Positions 23,133 through 31,300 of a stretch of 45,486 bases of DNA are shown here, one piece after another. The DNA comes from CAG-841 sp963656825 (lineage in GTDB: Bacteria; Bacillota; Clostridia; Oscillospirales; CAG-272). The stretch's first letter is position 1; every line of letters starts with the position of its first letter. The notes beneath the pieces were generated by a model. The model searched no databases. It saw nothing but the letters and a program-made list of their open reading frames with translations, and was not told the origin of the DNA. The stretch is taken from assembly GCA_963656825.1 (NCBI GenBank), contig CAVKJG010000009.1, positions 1-45,486 of the forward strand, read 5' to 3'. Position numbers and translations under genes: made by a program.

Positions 23133-24666
23133 GCTTTACATCTCCTCTCCTTGCGCCCGCCATGTAAAGACCGAGCTCCTCTGCCGTGGTAGTCTTGGGA
23201 TCAAGCTCTACGACAATCTCACCCTCATACATAACAAGTATTCTGTCCGGAACGCTCATAACCTCATCAAGCTCAAGCGATACCAGAAGAACCGCACGTC
23301 CCGCATCTCTCTGCTCGACAAGCTTTTTGTGAATAAACTCAATAGCGCCGACGTCAAGACCGCGCGTGGGCTGAACCGCAACGAGAAGCTCCGGATTTCT
23401 GTCAAACTCTCTTGCAACTATCGCCTTTTGCTGATTTCCGCCCGACATACTTCTTGCGGTGGTCGCCGCGCCCTGTCCCGATCTTATGTCAAACTGCTCT
23501 ATAAGATTTTCCGCATAGCTGCGGATATTGTCTTTTCTCAGAAAGCCGAATTTATCCGTAAACTCGGGCTCGAAATAGCGCTGAAGCACTATATTGTTTT
23601 CAAGCGAATAATCAAGCACAAGTCCGTGCTTGTGTCTGTCTTCGGGAACGTGGCTCATACCGCCCGTATTGCGTTTTCTTATCGACGCACGGGTTATATC
23701 CTCTCCGCAAAGAGTAACCTTTCCGCTTTTGAGCGGTTCAAGTCCCGTTATTCCGTATACAAGCTCAGTCTGACCGTTTCCGTCGATTCCCGCTATGCAG
23801 ACAATTTCTCCGCCGCGGACCTCGAAGGAAACGTTCTTTACGGCGTCTTTTTTGTGCACTTTGCTTGCGACCGTCAGATTTTCAACGTCAAGAATAACCT
23901 CGCCCTTTTTCATGTCTTTTTTATGTACGGTAAATTCAACGTCACGACCGACCATCATTTTAGAAAGCTCTTCCTTTGTCGTGTCTTTGATATTTACCGT
24001 GCCTATACACTTGCCCTTTCTGAGAACAGTGCATCTGTCAGCAACCTCCATTATCTCGTTCAGCTTGTGAGAAATGAAAAGTATGGACTTGCCTTCCTTC
24101 GCCAAGCCTTTCATTATCTGCATAAGCTCTTCTATCTCCTGTGGAGTAAGCACTGCCGTCGGCTCGTCGAAAATAAGTATTTCATTTTCACGGTACAGCA
24201 TTTTAAGAATTTCCGTTCTCTGCTGCATACCTACCGTTATATCTTCTATCACCGCGTCGGGATCAACGGCAAGCCCGTAACGGGAAGAAAGTTCTATAAC
24301 CTTTCTTCTTGCTTCTTTCTTGTCAAGAAAACCGAATTTGTTCGGCTCAACGCCGAGAATAATATTATCAAGCACGGTAAAACATTCAACAAGCTTGAAA
24401 TGCTGATGAACCATTCCTATTCCGAGCGCGTTTGCATCATTGGGGTTGTTTATCTCAACCTTTACGCCGTCCTTGTGAATTTCTCCCTCCTCGGGCTGAT
24501 AAAGCCCGAAAAGCACGCTCATCAGCGTTGATTTCCCCGCCCCGTTCTCGCCGAGCAGGGCGTGTATTTCGCCTTTTTTCAGACGAAGAGTAATATTGTC
24601 ATTGGCAACTATGCCCGGAAAACGCTTTGTTATGTTAAGCATTTCAATTGCGTAGGGCTGTTCCAT
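23125..24666 (-). CDS. Nucleoside ABC transporter ATP-binding protein (NupO/YufO type)
   Basis: A 513-residue protein with two fused ABC ATPase domains. The first has Walker A GENGAGKST and Walker B EILIFDEPTAVLTPQE. The second has the degenerate Walker A GIDGNGQTE normal for this family, signature MSGGNQQK and PTRGLDVGAIE. It energises uptake with the two permeases that follow. A partial terminator separates it from the binding-protein gene upstream, which would set binding protein above ATPase. Confidence 0.95.
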   Translation of the reverse strand: MEQPYAIEMLNITKRFPGIVANDNITLRLKKGEIHALLGENGAGKSTLMSVLFGLYQPEEGEIHKDGVKVEINNPNDANALGIGMVHQHFKLVECFTVLDNIILGVEPNKFGFLDKKEARRKVIELSSRYGLAVDPDAVIEDITVGMQQRTEILKMLYRENEILIFDEPTAVLTPQEIEELMQIMKGLAKEGKSILFISHKLNEIMEVADRCTVLRKGKCIGTVNIKDTTKEELSKMMVGRDVEFTVHKKDMKKGEVILDVENLTVASKVHKKDAVKNVSFEVRGGEIVCIAGIDGNGQTELVYGITGLEPLKSGKVTLCGEDITRASIRKRNTGGMSHVPEDRHKHGLVLDYSLENNIVLQRYFEPEFTDKFGFLRKDNIRSYAENLIEQFDIRSGQGAATTARSMSGGNQQKAIVAREFDRNPELLVAVQPTRGLDVGAIEFIHKKLVEQRDAGRAVLLVSLELDEVMSVPDRILVMYEGEIVVELDPKTTTAEELGLYMAGARRGDVKHE

Positions 24667-24735
24667 TCTGTCAGCTCCTTCCGAATAGATTTTTTATCCG
24701 TAATGTAATTTTATGGCTTCAAATAAATAAACAAA

Positions 24736-24762
24736 ACGGGGGCGTCCATTTGACACCCCCGT
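24736..24762 (-). terminator. Partial terminator between the binding-protein and ATPase genes
   Basis: On the minus strand an 11-bp stem (ACGGGGGTGTC with GACGCCCCCGT, one wobble) is followed by a T-rich tract, TTTGTTTATTTATTT. In binding-protein ABC operons this arrangement lowers downstream expression relative to the binding protein. Confidence 0.75.
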
Positions 24763-24832
24763 GTCTTTTCTCATGTACCTGCGCACATAAAGGCAGTCAA
24801 ATTTTCTTTATGCTTTTCAGTATATTCAAAAA

Positions 24833-26017
24833 TCAGCCCTTTATGTTGCCCTGGTTGCTTATGGTTACGTTTGTTGTTGCGGGCATATCGCCGACAGCGT
24901 TTGAAACTGTAATCTTGCCGTCGAACATATTCTTAACGAGAGCCTTGTAATCGGCCTGTGTGAACTTGCCCTCTGCCCACTGTGTGGATTCCATCGGAAT
25001 CTGAACGTAGTTGAGTGTGGGATCGCTGCCGCTTACAAGTCCGAGCGTGGAAATCTTGCCTGCGTAGTTGCTCCAGTTACCGTTGATAACGATATCCTTA
25101 AGAGTGTCCTTTGTTGTGGGGGCAAGACCCTTCATAGCGGAGGTAACCGTTATACCGTCGCCGTATTTCTTATCGATAACGGGCTTCTGGTCGGTATCAA
25201 CGCCGATAACCTTGCCGCCTACTTTGTTTGCCGCTTCCGCTGCGGATGTGTAGATACCGCCGCCGCAAGCGAATACGATCTGTGTGCCGCCCTGATACCA
25301 TGTATCCATCTTAGCCGTGATGTCGGCGTCGCCGTAGAACTGTCCGCCGTAAACATAGTTGAGGTCAACTGTTATGTTGAGCTCTTTTGCAGCTGCGTCA
25401 ACACCCTGAACAAATCCGTAACCGAAACGGATAACTGCGGGAACTGCCATACCGCCGAGGAAGCCGAGCTTTGTATAGCCGAGCTTAACTGCGGCGTAGC
25501 CTGCCATATAACCGGAAAGCTCTTCCTGATAGATAGCGCAGTATACGTTGGACATATCAACGTAATCTTCAAGCTTCCAGTTGTCGGGGTTGTAATCGTA
25601 CTTTTCGCCCTTTGCGCCTACGCCCGCTTCAAGAAGGTCGCCCTTTGCAACGTCAAGAGCAAAGAATTTAACGTCTTTATACTTGGGAGCCGCTTCAACG
25701 ATAGCGCCTGCAAAAGCATAGCCCGGCATAACGATAACGTTGTAGCCCTGGTCTATGGCAGACTCAATCATGGCGACACGGTCTGTTGTTGTGTTGCCGG
25801 CAGGTTTGAAATACTGAACGGGAATGTTGTTTTCTTCGCAGAAAGACTTGCAAGCTTCCCACGTTGTCTGGTTAAAGGACTCGTCGGTGATGTCGCCGTA
25901 GTCGGTAATCATAGCTACCTTGCTGTCCGTCTTGTTCTCGGTTTTTCCGCAACCGACCAAAGCAAAGCAGCAGAGAGTCATTGCCAGCGCCAAAATGATA
26001 GAAATAAGCTTTTTCAT
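24833..26017 (-). CDS. BMP-family nucleoside-binding lipoprotein (NupN/BmpA type)
   Basis: A 394-residue extracellular solute-binding lipoprotein. The signal peptide MKKLISIILALAMTL leads to the lipobox LVGC, with lipidated C23. The mature part begins with KVAMITDYGDITDESFNQ, the hallmark of BMP/PnrA proteins that bind purine nucleosides, and continues with VIVMPGYAFAGAI and FACGGGIYTSA. It is first in the operon, directly behind a good promoter and a 15-bp palindrome. Confidence 0.95.
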   Translation of the reverse strand: MKKLISIILALAMTLCCFALVGCGKTENKTDSKVAMITDYGDITDESFNQTTWEACKSFCEENNIPVQYFKPAGNTTTDRVAMIESAIDQGYNVIVMPGYAFAGAIVEAAPKYKDVKFFALDVAKGDLLEAGVGAKGEKYDYNPDNWKLEDYVDMSNVYCAIYQEELSGYMAGYAAVKLGYTKLGFLGGMAVPAVIRFGYGFVQGVDAAAKELNITVDLNYVYGGQFYGDADITAKMDTWYQGGTQIVFACGGGIYTSAAEAANKVGGKVIGVDTDQKPVIDKKYGDGITVTSAMKGLAPTTKDTLKDIVINGNWSNYAGKISTLGLVSGSDPTLNYVQIPMESTQWAEGKFTQADYKALVKNMFDGKITVSNAVGDMPATTNVTISNQGNIKG

Positions 26018-26049
26018 TTAGATGAAGCCTCCGTAATTATTTTGTATTT

Positions 26050-26101
26050 GGTTAATCACTAACCTTGAGTACATTCTAACACACCTTTTGTTAAAAATCA
26101 A
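26050..26101 (-). promoter_or_regulatory. Promoter and palindromic operator of the nucleoside ABC operon
   Basis: On the minus strand, TTGATT (26096-26101) and TAGAAT (26073-26078) are 17 bp apart. Just after the expected start site lies GGTTAGTGATTAACC (26050-26064), a GGTTA/TAACC inverted repeat placed where a repressor would block transcription. The protein that binds it is unknown. I see no purine-riboswitch structure in the leader. Confidence 0.65.
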
Positions 26102-26172
26102 TAAATTATTAACACTTTTCACATATTTTTTTGCTTTTTTGCTCCGAAACGTCAATTTGCACTAAACAGAAA

Positions 26173-26204
26173 ACGTGCGTTTGGCGAATTTGCCAAACGC
26201 ACGT
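26173..26204 (-). terminator. Hairpin after the CxxC-protein gene
   Basis: A 13-bp perfect stem, ACGTGCGTTTGGC with its complement, around GAATTT. The downstream T tract is weak on the minus strand (TTCTGTTT), but position after the gene's stop fits a terminator. Confidence 0.7.
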
Positions 26205-26219
26205 ATATTTTGTCGGATT

Positions 26220-26414
26220 TCAGAACAGCGTACAACCTATTTCTTTGAAAAAACGTATCTTTTCGTACAGCTGTTTTTCTTCTACCTTGAGCTTTTTCGC
26301 AAGACATTTTATGCAAAGACATTCGTCGTCCGGCGTTTCGCGATAAATAAGTCTGCGGTAAAGCGCCGTTTCATCGCAGGTGAGCTTTTCGCCGCACCCC
26401 TTGCAGCTGCTCAT
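26220..26414 (-). CDS. Small CxxC zinc-ribbon-like protein, unknown function
   Basis: A 64-residue protein with two cysteine pairs, CKGC near the N-terminus and CIKC in the middle, plus further cysteines (TCDE, ECLC). This suggests one structural zinc site followed by a helical C-terminus ending GCTLF. Its ATG overlaps the TGA of the alpha-galactosidase gene by 4 bp, so it is translationally coupled to it. I recall similar small hypothetical proteins in clostridia but no function. A regulator, an anti-sigma-like adaptor or a ribosome-associated protein cannot be told apart. Confidence 0.7.
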   Translation of the reverse strand: MSSCKGCGEKLTCDETALYRRLIYRETPDDECLCIKCLAKKLKVEEKQLYEKIRFFKEIGCTLF

Positions 26415-27544
26415 TTTACTTTGACGATTTTCGCGGTCACGACTCTGCAGCCGCCGGCTTCAACGTGCAGATCGATACAATCCTTGAATACGCCGAGATG
26501 CTCTCCGGTAAACGCGTCGGTTATATCGAAGCCGTAGCCGCAAAGCGGATCAAGACCGATTTCCGCATACGGAAGCATTGAGTGCTTATCCGTATCGTAA
26601 GCGTTGAAAAAGCCTATCGCGTATGTTCCGTCGGAAAGGTGCTTGAACATTGAGAAGTTTTCCTTCTGACCTCTGTTGTCGCCGACGATTATCGGAGGAC
26701 GGGCGTCCTCATCGCGACAGATAGCTATAAGCGTGGGATTGGTTATGAGCTTTTTCGTGTCCTCATCTATGTTTCTTATGTCGCAGCCGAGCATGAGCGG
26801 AGCGGAAAGCATACACCACATAGCAAAATGATAACGGTAATTTGCCGCGGTACAGCCCTGTCCGAAGCCGATATTGCCCTTGCCGTAAAGTCCCGTCACA
26901 AGCATATCTATATCATTGAAGCAGCCGGGACCCGAATAGCAAAATTTGCTCTTTTCCTTTGTTACTATATCCTTTATGGATTCAAAGGTATCCGTTATGT
27001 CGCCCGTTGTTCTGTACATATGCGCACCGACGGAACGCGCCCATTCGTGAACGTTCTGATTTCCCCAGTTGCACGCGGAGAAAAGTATTTCTCTGCCGGT
27101 TGCTCTGAGCGCAAGAGCCATCCTGTTATATGATTGATAGCTCGGAAGTCCGGGATGATAGCAGTTGTCGTATTTGAGAAGATCTATCCCGACGCCGGCA
27201 AAATAATTTGCGTCGTCAAATTCGTGACCGAAGCTTCCGGGATATCCGGCGCAGGTCTTTACTCCGCAGCAGGAGTACATACCGAATTTGAGTCCCTTTG
27301 AATGAACATAGTCAGCAACGACCTTCATTCCGTTCGGGAATTTTTCTCTGTCAGCGACGAGCATACCGCTTTGGTCGCGCTCTTTTTCGCTCCAGCAGTC
27401 GTCAATTACAAGATATTCGTATCCTGCGGCGAGATAGCCGCCGTCAACCATAGCGTCAGCCATTTCCTTTATAAGCTGTTCGTTTATGTCCTTTGTGAAT
27501 GTGTTCCATGAGTTCCACCCCATAGGTGCTCTGCTTGCAAGCAT
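26411..27544 (-). CDS. GH27 alpha-galactosidase
   Basis: A retaining glycosidase of 377 residues that removes terminal alpha-galactose, for example from raffinose-family sugars. The GH27 start APMGWNSWNTF, the nucleophile D in LLKYDNCYHPG, the substrate residues EYLVIDDCWSE, and the acid/base region GPGCFNDIDML are visible. There is no signal peptide, so it acts on imported oligosaccharides. I prefer the ATG at 27544 with GAGGT 8 bp upstream; another in-frame ATG at 27550 is too close to that site. It overlaps the CxxC gene and has its own promoter. No sugar transporter is adjacent. Confidence 0.93.
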   Translation of the reverse strand: MLASRAPMGWNSWNTFTKDINEQLIKEMADAMVDGGYLAAGYEYLVIDDCWSEKERDQSGMLVADREKFPNGMKVVADYVHSKGLKFGMYSCCGVKTCAGYPGSFGHEFDDANYFAGVGIDLLKYDNCYHPGLPSYQSYNRMALALRATGREILFSACNWGNQNVHEWARSVGAHMYRTTGDITDTFESIKDIVTKEKSKFCYSGPGCFNDIDMLVTGLYGKGNIGFGQGCTAANYRYHFAMWCMLSAPLMLGCDIRNIDEDTKKLITNPTLIAICRDEDARPPIIVGDNRGQKENFSMFKHLSDGTYAIGFFNAYDTDKHSMLPYAEIGLDPLCGYGFDITDAFTGEHLGVFKDCIDLHVEAGGCRVVTAKIVKVK

Positions 27545-27580
27545 TTTCATATACCTCGTTTTTCATTTGGTGTTTAGGTA

Positions 27581-27609
27581 AATATATCATATCAGAAGCG
27601 AAAAGTCAA
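27581..27609 (-). promoter_or_regulatory. Promoter of the alpha-galactosidase operon
   Basis: On the minus strand, TTGACT (27604-27609) and TATATT (27581-27586) are 17 bp apart, 37 bp upstream of the start. Confidence 0.75.
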
Positions 27610-27666
27610 CATCAAAGCGCATCATTGCAAAAATAAATCGCGGGGATTTTTCCACCCCTCCATAAC

Positions 27667-27696
27667 AAAAACGGACCTTTTTCAAAGTCCGTTTTT
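27667..27696 (-). terminator. Terminator overlapping the end of apbE
   Basis: AAAAACGGAC pairs with GTCCGTTTTT around a 10-nt loop. The apbE stop codon (27682-27684) lies in the loop, so the last codons form one arm. Confidence 0.85.
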
Positions 27697-28692
27697 CATT
27701 ATAAATTTTTCAAACCCGTCGGAGAAAAGCTTTTCGCCGTCCGCCGTTATCCACATCGCATACGCGTTTTCAAGCGACAAAAGAACCTCTTTCCCCTGTT
27801 CGATATCCATATTGAACAGCGCGGTTGAAAGCGCGTCGGCAAGCGCCGAATCCTCGGCGATTACCGTAACCGAAACATAATCGTTTTCCGGCATAAGCGT
27901 GTCGGGATCTATTATGTGATGATATCTCACTCCGTCAAGCTCAAAATATCGCTGATACGAGCCGCTTGTGACAACGGACATATCCGAAACGCATACCTTT
28001 TCAAAAAATCCGCCGTCGGGATTTTCGATTCCGACAGTCCACTTCTCTCCGTTTGGCTTTGCTCCTACGGTGCAGACGTTTCCGCCGATGCTGATAAGAT
28101 ATCCCGATATTCCTTTTTCGCGAAGGGCTTCGGAAATTCTTTCCGCGGCATAGCCCTTGGCTATCGCGCCGACGTCAAGACTCATTTTTTCGTCCGCAAG
28201 AAAAAGCGTTCCGTTTTCCTTGTCTGTCATTACATTGTCGATATTGCAATGCTTCGAAGCCGATACAAGCTCCGCTTTTTCGGGCAGACGCGTTTTCTCC
28301 TCGCGGCAATCGTGCCACAGAGAAAGCACCGCCCCCATTGCGATATTCATTTTTCCGCAGGTGGCGGGATATATGCTTTTCCCGAATTCGATAAGGTCGA
28401 TAAGCTCTCCGTCAACCTCTGTCAGCTCATGTGAGGAATTTACGGTGTTTATATTCGCAATTCCGTCATACGAATTGTAAATATCATAGAGCTTATGATA
28501 TTTTTCAAGCTCCGAAAATATATAATTTTTCGTGCTTTCAAATTCTTCCTCCGAAGAAGCATACCCCACGATTTCCGTCACCGTATCAAAATATTCAAAG
28601 GTCGATGCGGTATATCTCTTTTCGGAGCTTCCGCACGAGCAAAGCCCGAGCAAAGCCGCCGCGACCATAATCGCCGCCGATAATTTTTTCAT
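27682..28692 (-). CDS. apbE: FAD:protein FMN transferase, lipoprotein
   Basis: It attaches FMN to a threonine of a target protein such as Rnf/Nqr subunits, outside the membrane. The N-terminus MKKLSAAIMVAAALLGLCSC is a lipoprotein signal with lipidated C20. ApbE features seen: TVTEIVGYASSEEEFE near the start, LDVGAIAKGYAAERI, SIGGNVCTVG, and HHIIDPDTLMP with the conserved His-Asp. The 336 residues match the family. Its start overlaps the stop of the HAD gene by 4 bp, so the two are coupled. No Rnf gene is in the window. Confidence 0.94.
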   Translation of the reverse strand: MKKLSAAIMVAAALLGLCSCGSSEKRYTASTFEYFDTVTEIVGYASSEEEFESTKNYIFSELEKYHKLYDIYNSYDGIANINTVNSSHELTEVDGELIDLIEFGKSIYPATCGKMNIAMGAVLSLWHDCREEKTRLPEKAELVSASKHCNIDNVMTDKENGTLFLADEKMSLDVGAIAKGYAAERISEALREKGISGYLISIGGNVCTVGAKPNGEKWTVGIENPDGGFFEKVCVSDMSVVTSGSYQRYFELDGVRYHHIIDPDTLMPENDYVSVTVIAEDSALADALSTALFNMDIEQGKEVLLSLENAYAMWITADGEKLFSDGFEKFIMKNGL

Positions 28693-29480
28693 CCCAGCTC
28701 GGCTATTTCTCCGACGCCCTTCATAACGTAGGTCGGACGGTACGGGAACTTACCTATGTCGCTTATCGAGGTAACGCCGCTCATAACAAGCACCGTATCG
28801 AATTCGCTTTCTATGCCGGAGATTATATCCGTGTCCATTCTGTCGCCGATGATTATCGTTTCTTCTCTGTGAGTGCCGAGCTTTTTCAGCGCATGACGCA
28901 TAATAAGCGGATTCGGCTTACCTATAAAATATGCGTTCCTGCCCGTAGCCATTTCAATGGGAGAAATGAGTGCGCGGCACGCAGGGATTATACCGTTTTC
29001 GCCGGGAGCCGTCATATCCGAATTTGTGCCAATAAGCTTTGCGCCGTCAAGCACAAGCTGCACTGCATGCTCTATCTTTTCGTAGTTGAGCGCTCTCGTT
29101 TCGCCGAAAACAACATAGTCGGGATTATAATCGTTCATGCTCAGTCCCGCGTCGTAAAGAGCGTTCATCAGCCCCGGCTCGCCTATTGCGTAAACACTGC
29201 AGCCGGGCTTCTGCGTCGAAAGAAAGGATGCCGTCGCAAGCGCGCTTGTGTAAAAGTGATCCTCGCTTACGTCAAGTCCCATTCTTTTAAGCTTCTGTGA
29301 AAGCTCTCTGGGAGAGCGTTCGCTGCTGTTCGTAAGGAATAAAAATTTCTTGTCGTTTTTGTAAAGCCAATCCACAAATTCGTGAACATCCGGGAGAAGT
29401 CTGTTCCCGTGATATATCACGCCGTCCATATCGCATATAAAGGCTTTTTTCTTCTTGATTTCGTCTACCGATTGTGACAT
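28689..29480 (-). CDS. HAD-IIA family hydrolase (NagD-like phosphatase)
   Basis: A cytoplasmic phosphatase of 263 residues. The HAD motifs are clear: I DMDGVIYHG with the nucleophile Asp, II FLTNSS, III lysine in FIGKPNP, IV IGDRMDTDI. The cap domain places it in subfamily IIA (NagD/Pho13), enzymes for nucleotides, 4-nitrophenyl phosphate-like or glycerol-phosphate substrates. It is coupled to apbE by a 4-bp overlap, which raises the possibility of a role with flavin nucleotides, but that is speculation. Confidence 0.92.
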   Translation of the reverse strand: MSQSVDEIKKKKAFICDMDGVIYHGNRLLPDVHEFVDWLYKNDKKFLFLTNSSERSPRELSQKLKRMGLDVSEDHFYTSALATASFLSTQKPGCSVYAIGEPGLMNALYDAGLSMNDYNPDYVVFGETRALNYEKIEHAVQLVLDGAKLIGTNSDMTAPGENGIIPACRALISPIEMATGRNAYFIGKPNPLIMRHALKKLGTHREETIIIGDRMDTDIISGIESEFDTVLVMSGVTSISDIGKFPYRPTYVMKGVGEIAELG

Positions 29481-29512
29481 ATTCTTCTTGTCCTTTCATA
29501 CTTACTGAAATC

Positions 29513-29541
29513 AATATATCACACATCTTTTGGCTTGTCAA
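29513..29541 (-). promoter_or_regulatory. Promoter of the HAD-apbE operon
   Basis: On the minus strand, TTGACA (29536-29541) and TATATT (29513-29518) are 17 bp apart. The -35 box directly abuts the hsp20 terminator. Confidence 0.78.
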
Positions 29542-29542
29542 T

Positions 29543-29582
29543 ACACAAAAAAACGCACCCGCGCGGGTGCGTTTTTTTGTGT
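29543..29582. terminator. 40-bp perfect palindrome: hsp20 terminator
   Basis: The left arm ACACAAAAAAACGCACCCGC is exactly complementary to the right arm, with no spacer. On the minus strand it ends in a run of seven Ts after the hsp20 stop. It also insulates the HAD-apbE promoter that begins 2 bp away. Confidence 0.9.
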
Positions 29583-29591
29583 GTTTTTTGT

Positions 29592-30026
29592 TTATTTTAT
29601 TTCAAGCTTTTTGGCTGTGGGCAAGGTCTTTTCCTTCTTCGGCATAGTGAGTTTGAGAACGCCGTCCTCGTAAGAAGCGGTTATCTTATCGGTATCGACG
29701 TCGGAAACGTCAAAGCTTCTCGTAAACGAACCGTAGCTTCTTTCGCAGCGGATGTATCTGCCCTTCTTGTCCTTTTCTTCGTTTTCTGCTTTTCTTTCCG
29801 CGCTTATCGTAAGATAATTGTTTTCAAGATTTACGTTTATATCTTCCTTTTTGAATCCGGGAAGATCGGCTTCAAGCAGATATTCGCCGCCGTTATCTTT
29901 TATATCCGTCTTAAAAGAGGATATTCTGTCCGTGCCGAAAAAGTGCTTTTCAAAGTTTTCCATATCTTTGAAAGGATCATAATTTGAAACTCTGTTATTA
30001 GAAATAAAAGGTATCAGTTCAAGCAT
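29592..30026 (-). CDS. Hsp20/alpha-crystallin small heat-shock protein
   Basis: An ATP-independent chaperone of 144 residues that holds unfolding proteins. The alpha-crystallin domain covers about 42-135, with YLLEADLPGFKKEDINVNLE at its start and DGVLKLTMPKKE near its end. The start is the ATG at 30026 behind AAGGAGGA; a longer in-frame reading to 30422 would run through the promoter and is rejected. A CIRCE element about 120 bp upstream points to HrcA control. Confidence 0.95.
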   Translation of the reverse strand: MLELIPFISNNRVSNYDPFKDMENFEKHFFGTDRISSFKTDIKDNGGEYLLEADLPGFKKEDINVNLENNYLTISAERKAENEEKDKKGRYIRCERSYGSFTRSFDVSDVDTDKITASYEDGVLKLTMPKKEKTLPTAKKLEIK

Positions 30027-30110
30027 AATAATTCCTCCTTTTGCTGTCTGATTTCTTTTTTGTCGCTGTTTTTCTTTCAGCGTAATCATAGTATCACACA
30101 CGGAGAAAAA

Positions 30111-30172
30111 ATTATAGCACATTTTGTTAACGAATTGTAAAAAGATTAGCACTCTATATATTTGAGTGCCAA
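30111..30172 (-). promoter_or_regulatory. CIRCE element and hsp20 promoter
   Basis: TTAGCACTC (30146-30154), nine bases, then GAGTGCCAA (30164-30172) is the CIRCE operator bound by HrcA, with one change from the consensus right arm. On the minus strand a TATAAT -10 box is at 30111-30116, but its -35 is weak. The CIRCE lies upstream of this -35 and not over the start site. A second promoter embedded in the CIRCE (TTGGCA, 18 bp, TAATCT) is an alternative that would put the operator over the promoter. Confidence 0.85.
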
Positions 30173-30238
30173 AAATATTGAATATCTCTCCTGCAATTGC
30201 GGATTTTTCGCATTTTATCGGCTTGTATTTGCAATCAC

Positions 30239-31300
30239 CTATATAACTCTGCTGATTTTTTCGCTTTGCGCGATTGCAAAAAGCTTTTCTTCTCCGATCG
30301 GAAGAATACCCTCGTCGAAGGCAAATCTGTCCGAATGGAGCGGCGGCGTGTCGCCCGTTCCGAGATACATATAAAGCAAATGACGGCACACCCGTCCGTA
30401 CACTGAAAAATCGTCCGCGCACAAAGCCGGCTCGGAAAGTCTGCCGCAGCCGGAAAGCTCAAAGAGCTTTCCGCTGTTGCGCGCCGGCGGAGCATATTCG
30501 GAAAAACGCACCTCCCCGCCGTATTTATCTGCCGTGCGGAGAAGAATTTCCGTCTCCGACCTTTTTTCCCGCTCGGAAAAATATCTCATCGTTCCGTAAA
30601 GCTCCGCAAAAGAAGGCGTTACGTTGCCTGCCGTTCCGGCGCAGAGCCTTCCGAAGCCGGCAAAAAGCCATTCCCTTTGCATCAGGCGCTTTGTGCCGAT
30701 ATAAAAGCGCGCCGCGTTTTCCAGAGCGTCGGTTTTTATGCTTTCCGTTATATGCGCCCGATCGCCGCAGAATACGGCTCTGACCTCTGCCGAGCCTGCG
30801 TATATCGCTCCGCTTCCGGAAAAGAACAGTCCTTTTTCAAGACGCGGTCGCAGATGAATCGCAAAAATCCTGTCCGGCGCGATGCGAAGAAAATCCGGCG
30901 ACGACACGATAAGCTCCGCCCCTCCGCGCTTTTCCTCCGCCGGCTGAAATATCAACAGCACGTTGCACGGCACATCGCGTTCTTCCGGAAGTCTTTCGGC
31001 AAGCGACAAAAGCATCGCCATATGCCCGTCGTGACCGCAGGCGTGCATATATCCGATGTTTTCCGAAGCAAACGGAAGTCCCGTTTTTTCGGTTATCGGA
31101 AGCGCGTCCGTTTCCGCGCGGAAGGCGGATGTCGTGCTTTTTCCGAAATCAAAATACGCAAGCACGCCCGTTTTGCCGACTTCATATATTGAGCAGCCGA
31201 GCCTTTCAAGTACGCCGAGTATGTATTTTTTTGTTTCAAGCTCGCAAAAGCCCTCCTCGGCTATTCGGTGAAGCGCCCTGTAATGCTCGGACGCGCTCAT
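30239..31300 (-). CDS. dapL: M20-family N-acetyl-diaminopimelate deacetylase
   Basis: Probably removes acetyl from N-acetyl-LL-diaminopimelate in the acetylase branch of DAP/lysine synthesis. The M20 zinc motif MHACGHDGH is present (C88, H90, D91, H93), as are RAETDALP and IFQPAEE. At 353 residues it is slightly short, with a brief N-terminus (MSASEHYRALHRIAEEGFCE). General M20 amidohydrolases look alike, but position as last gene after dapF-dapA-dapH, with a 4-bp overlap with dapH, makes the DAP role likely. The symbol dapL is also used elsewhere for an aminotransferase; here it means the deacetylase. Confidence 0.85.
   Translation of the reverse strand: MSASEHYRALHRIAEEGFCELETKKYILGVLERLGCSIYEVGKTGVLAYFDFGKSTTSAFRAETDALPITEKTGLPFASENIGYMHACGHDGHMAMLLSLAERLPEERDVPCNVLLIFQPAEEKRGGAELIVSSPDFLRIAPDRIFAIHLRPRLEKGLFFSGSGAIYAGSAEVRAVFCGDRAHITESIKTDALENAARFYIGTKRLMQREWLFAGFGRLCAGTAGNVTPSFAELYGTMRYFSEREKRSETEILLRTADKYGGEVRFSEYAPPARNSGKLFELSGCGRLSEPALCADDFSVYGRVCRHLLYMYLGTGDTPPLHSDRFAFDEGILPIGEEKLFAIAQSEKISRVI

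Noticed and set aside
21963..24531. Long plus-strand open frames (409 and 466 aa) across the nucleoside permease and ATPase genes
   Set aside because: Antisense shadows of well-supported ABC transporter genes; Arg/Tyr/His-rich translations without any domain.
26018..26160. Purine riboswitch upstream of the nucleoside transporter operon
   Set aside because: The leader is short and A/T-rich, and I could not find the three-stem core or the conserved loop sequences of purine riboswitches.
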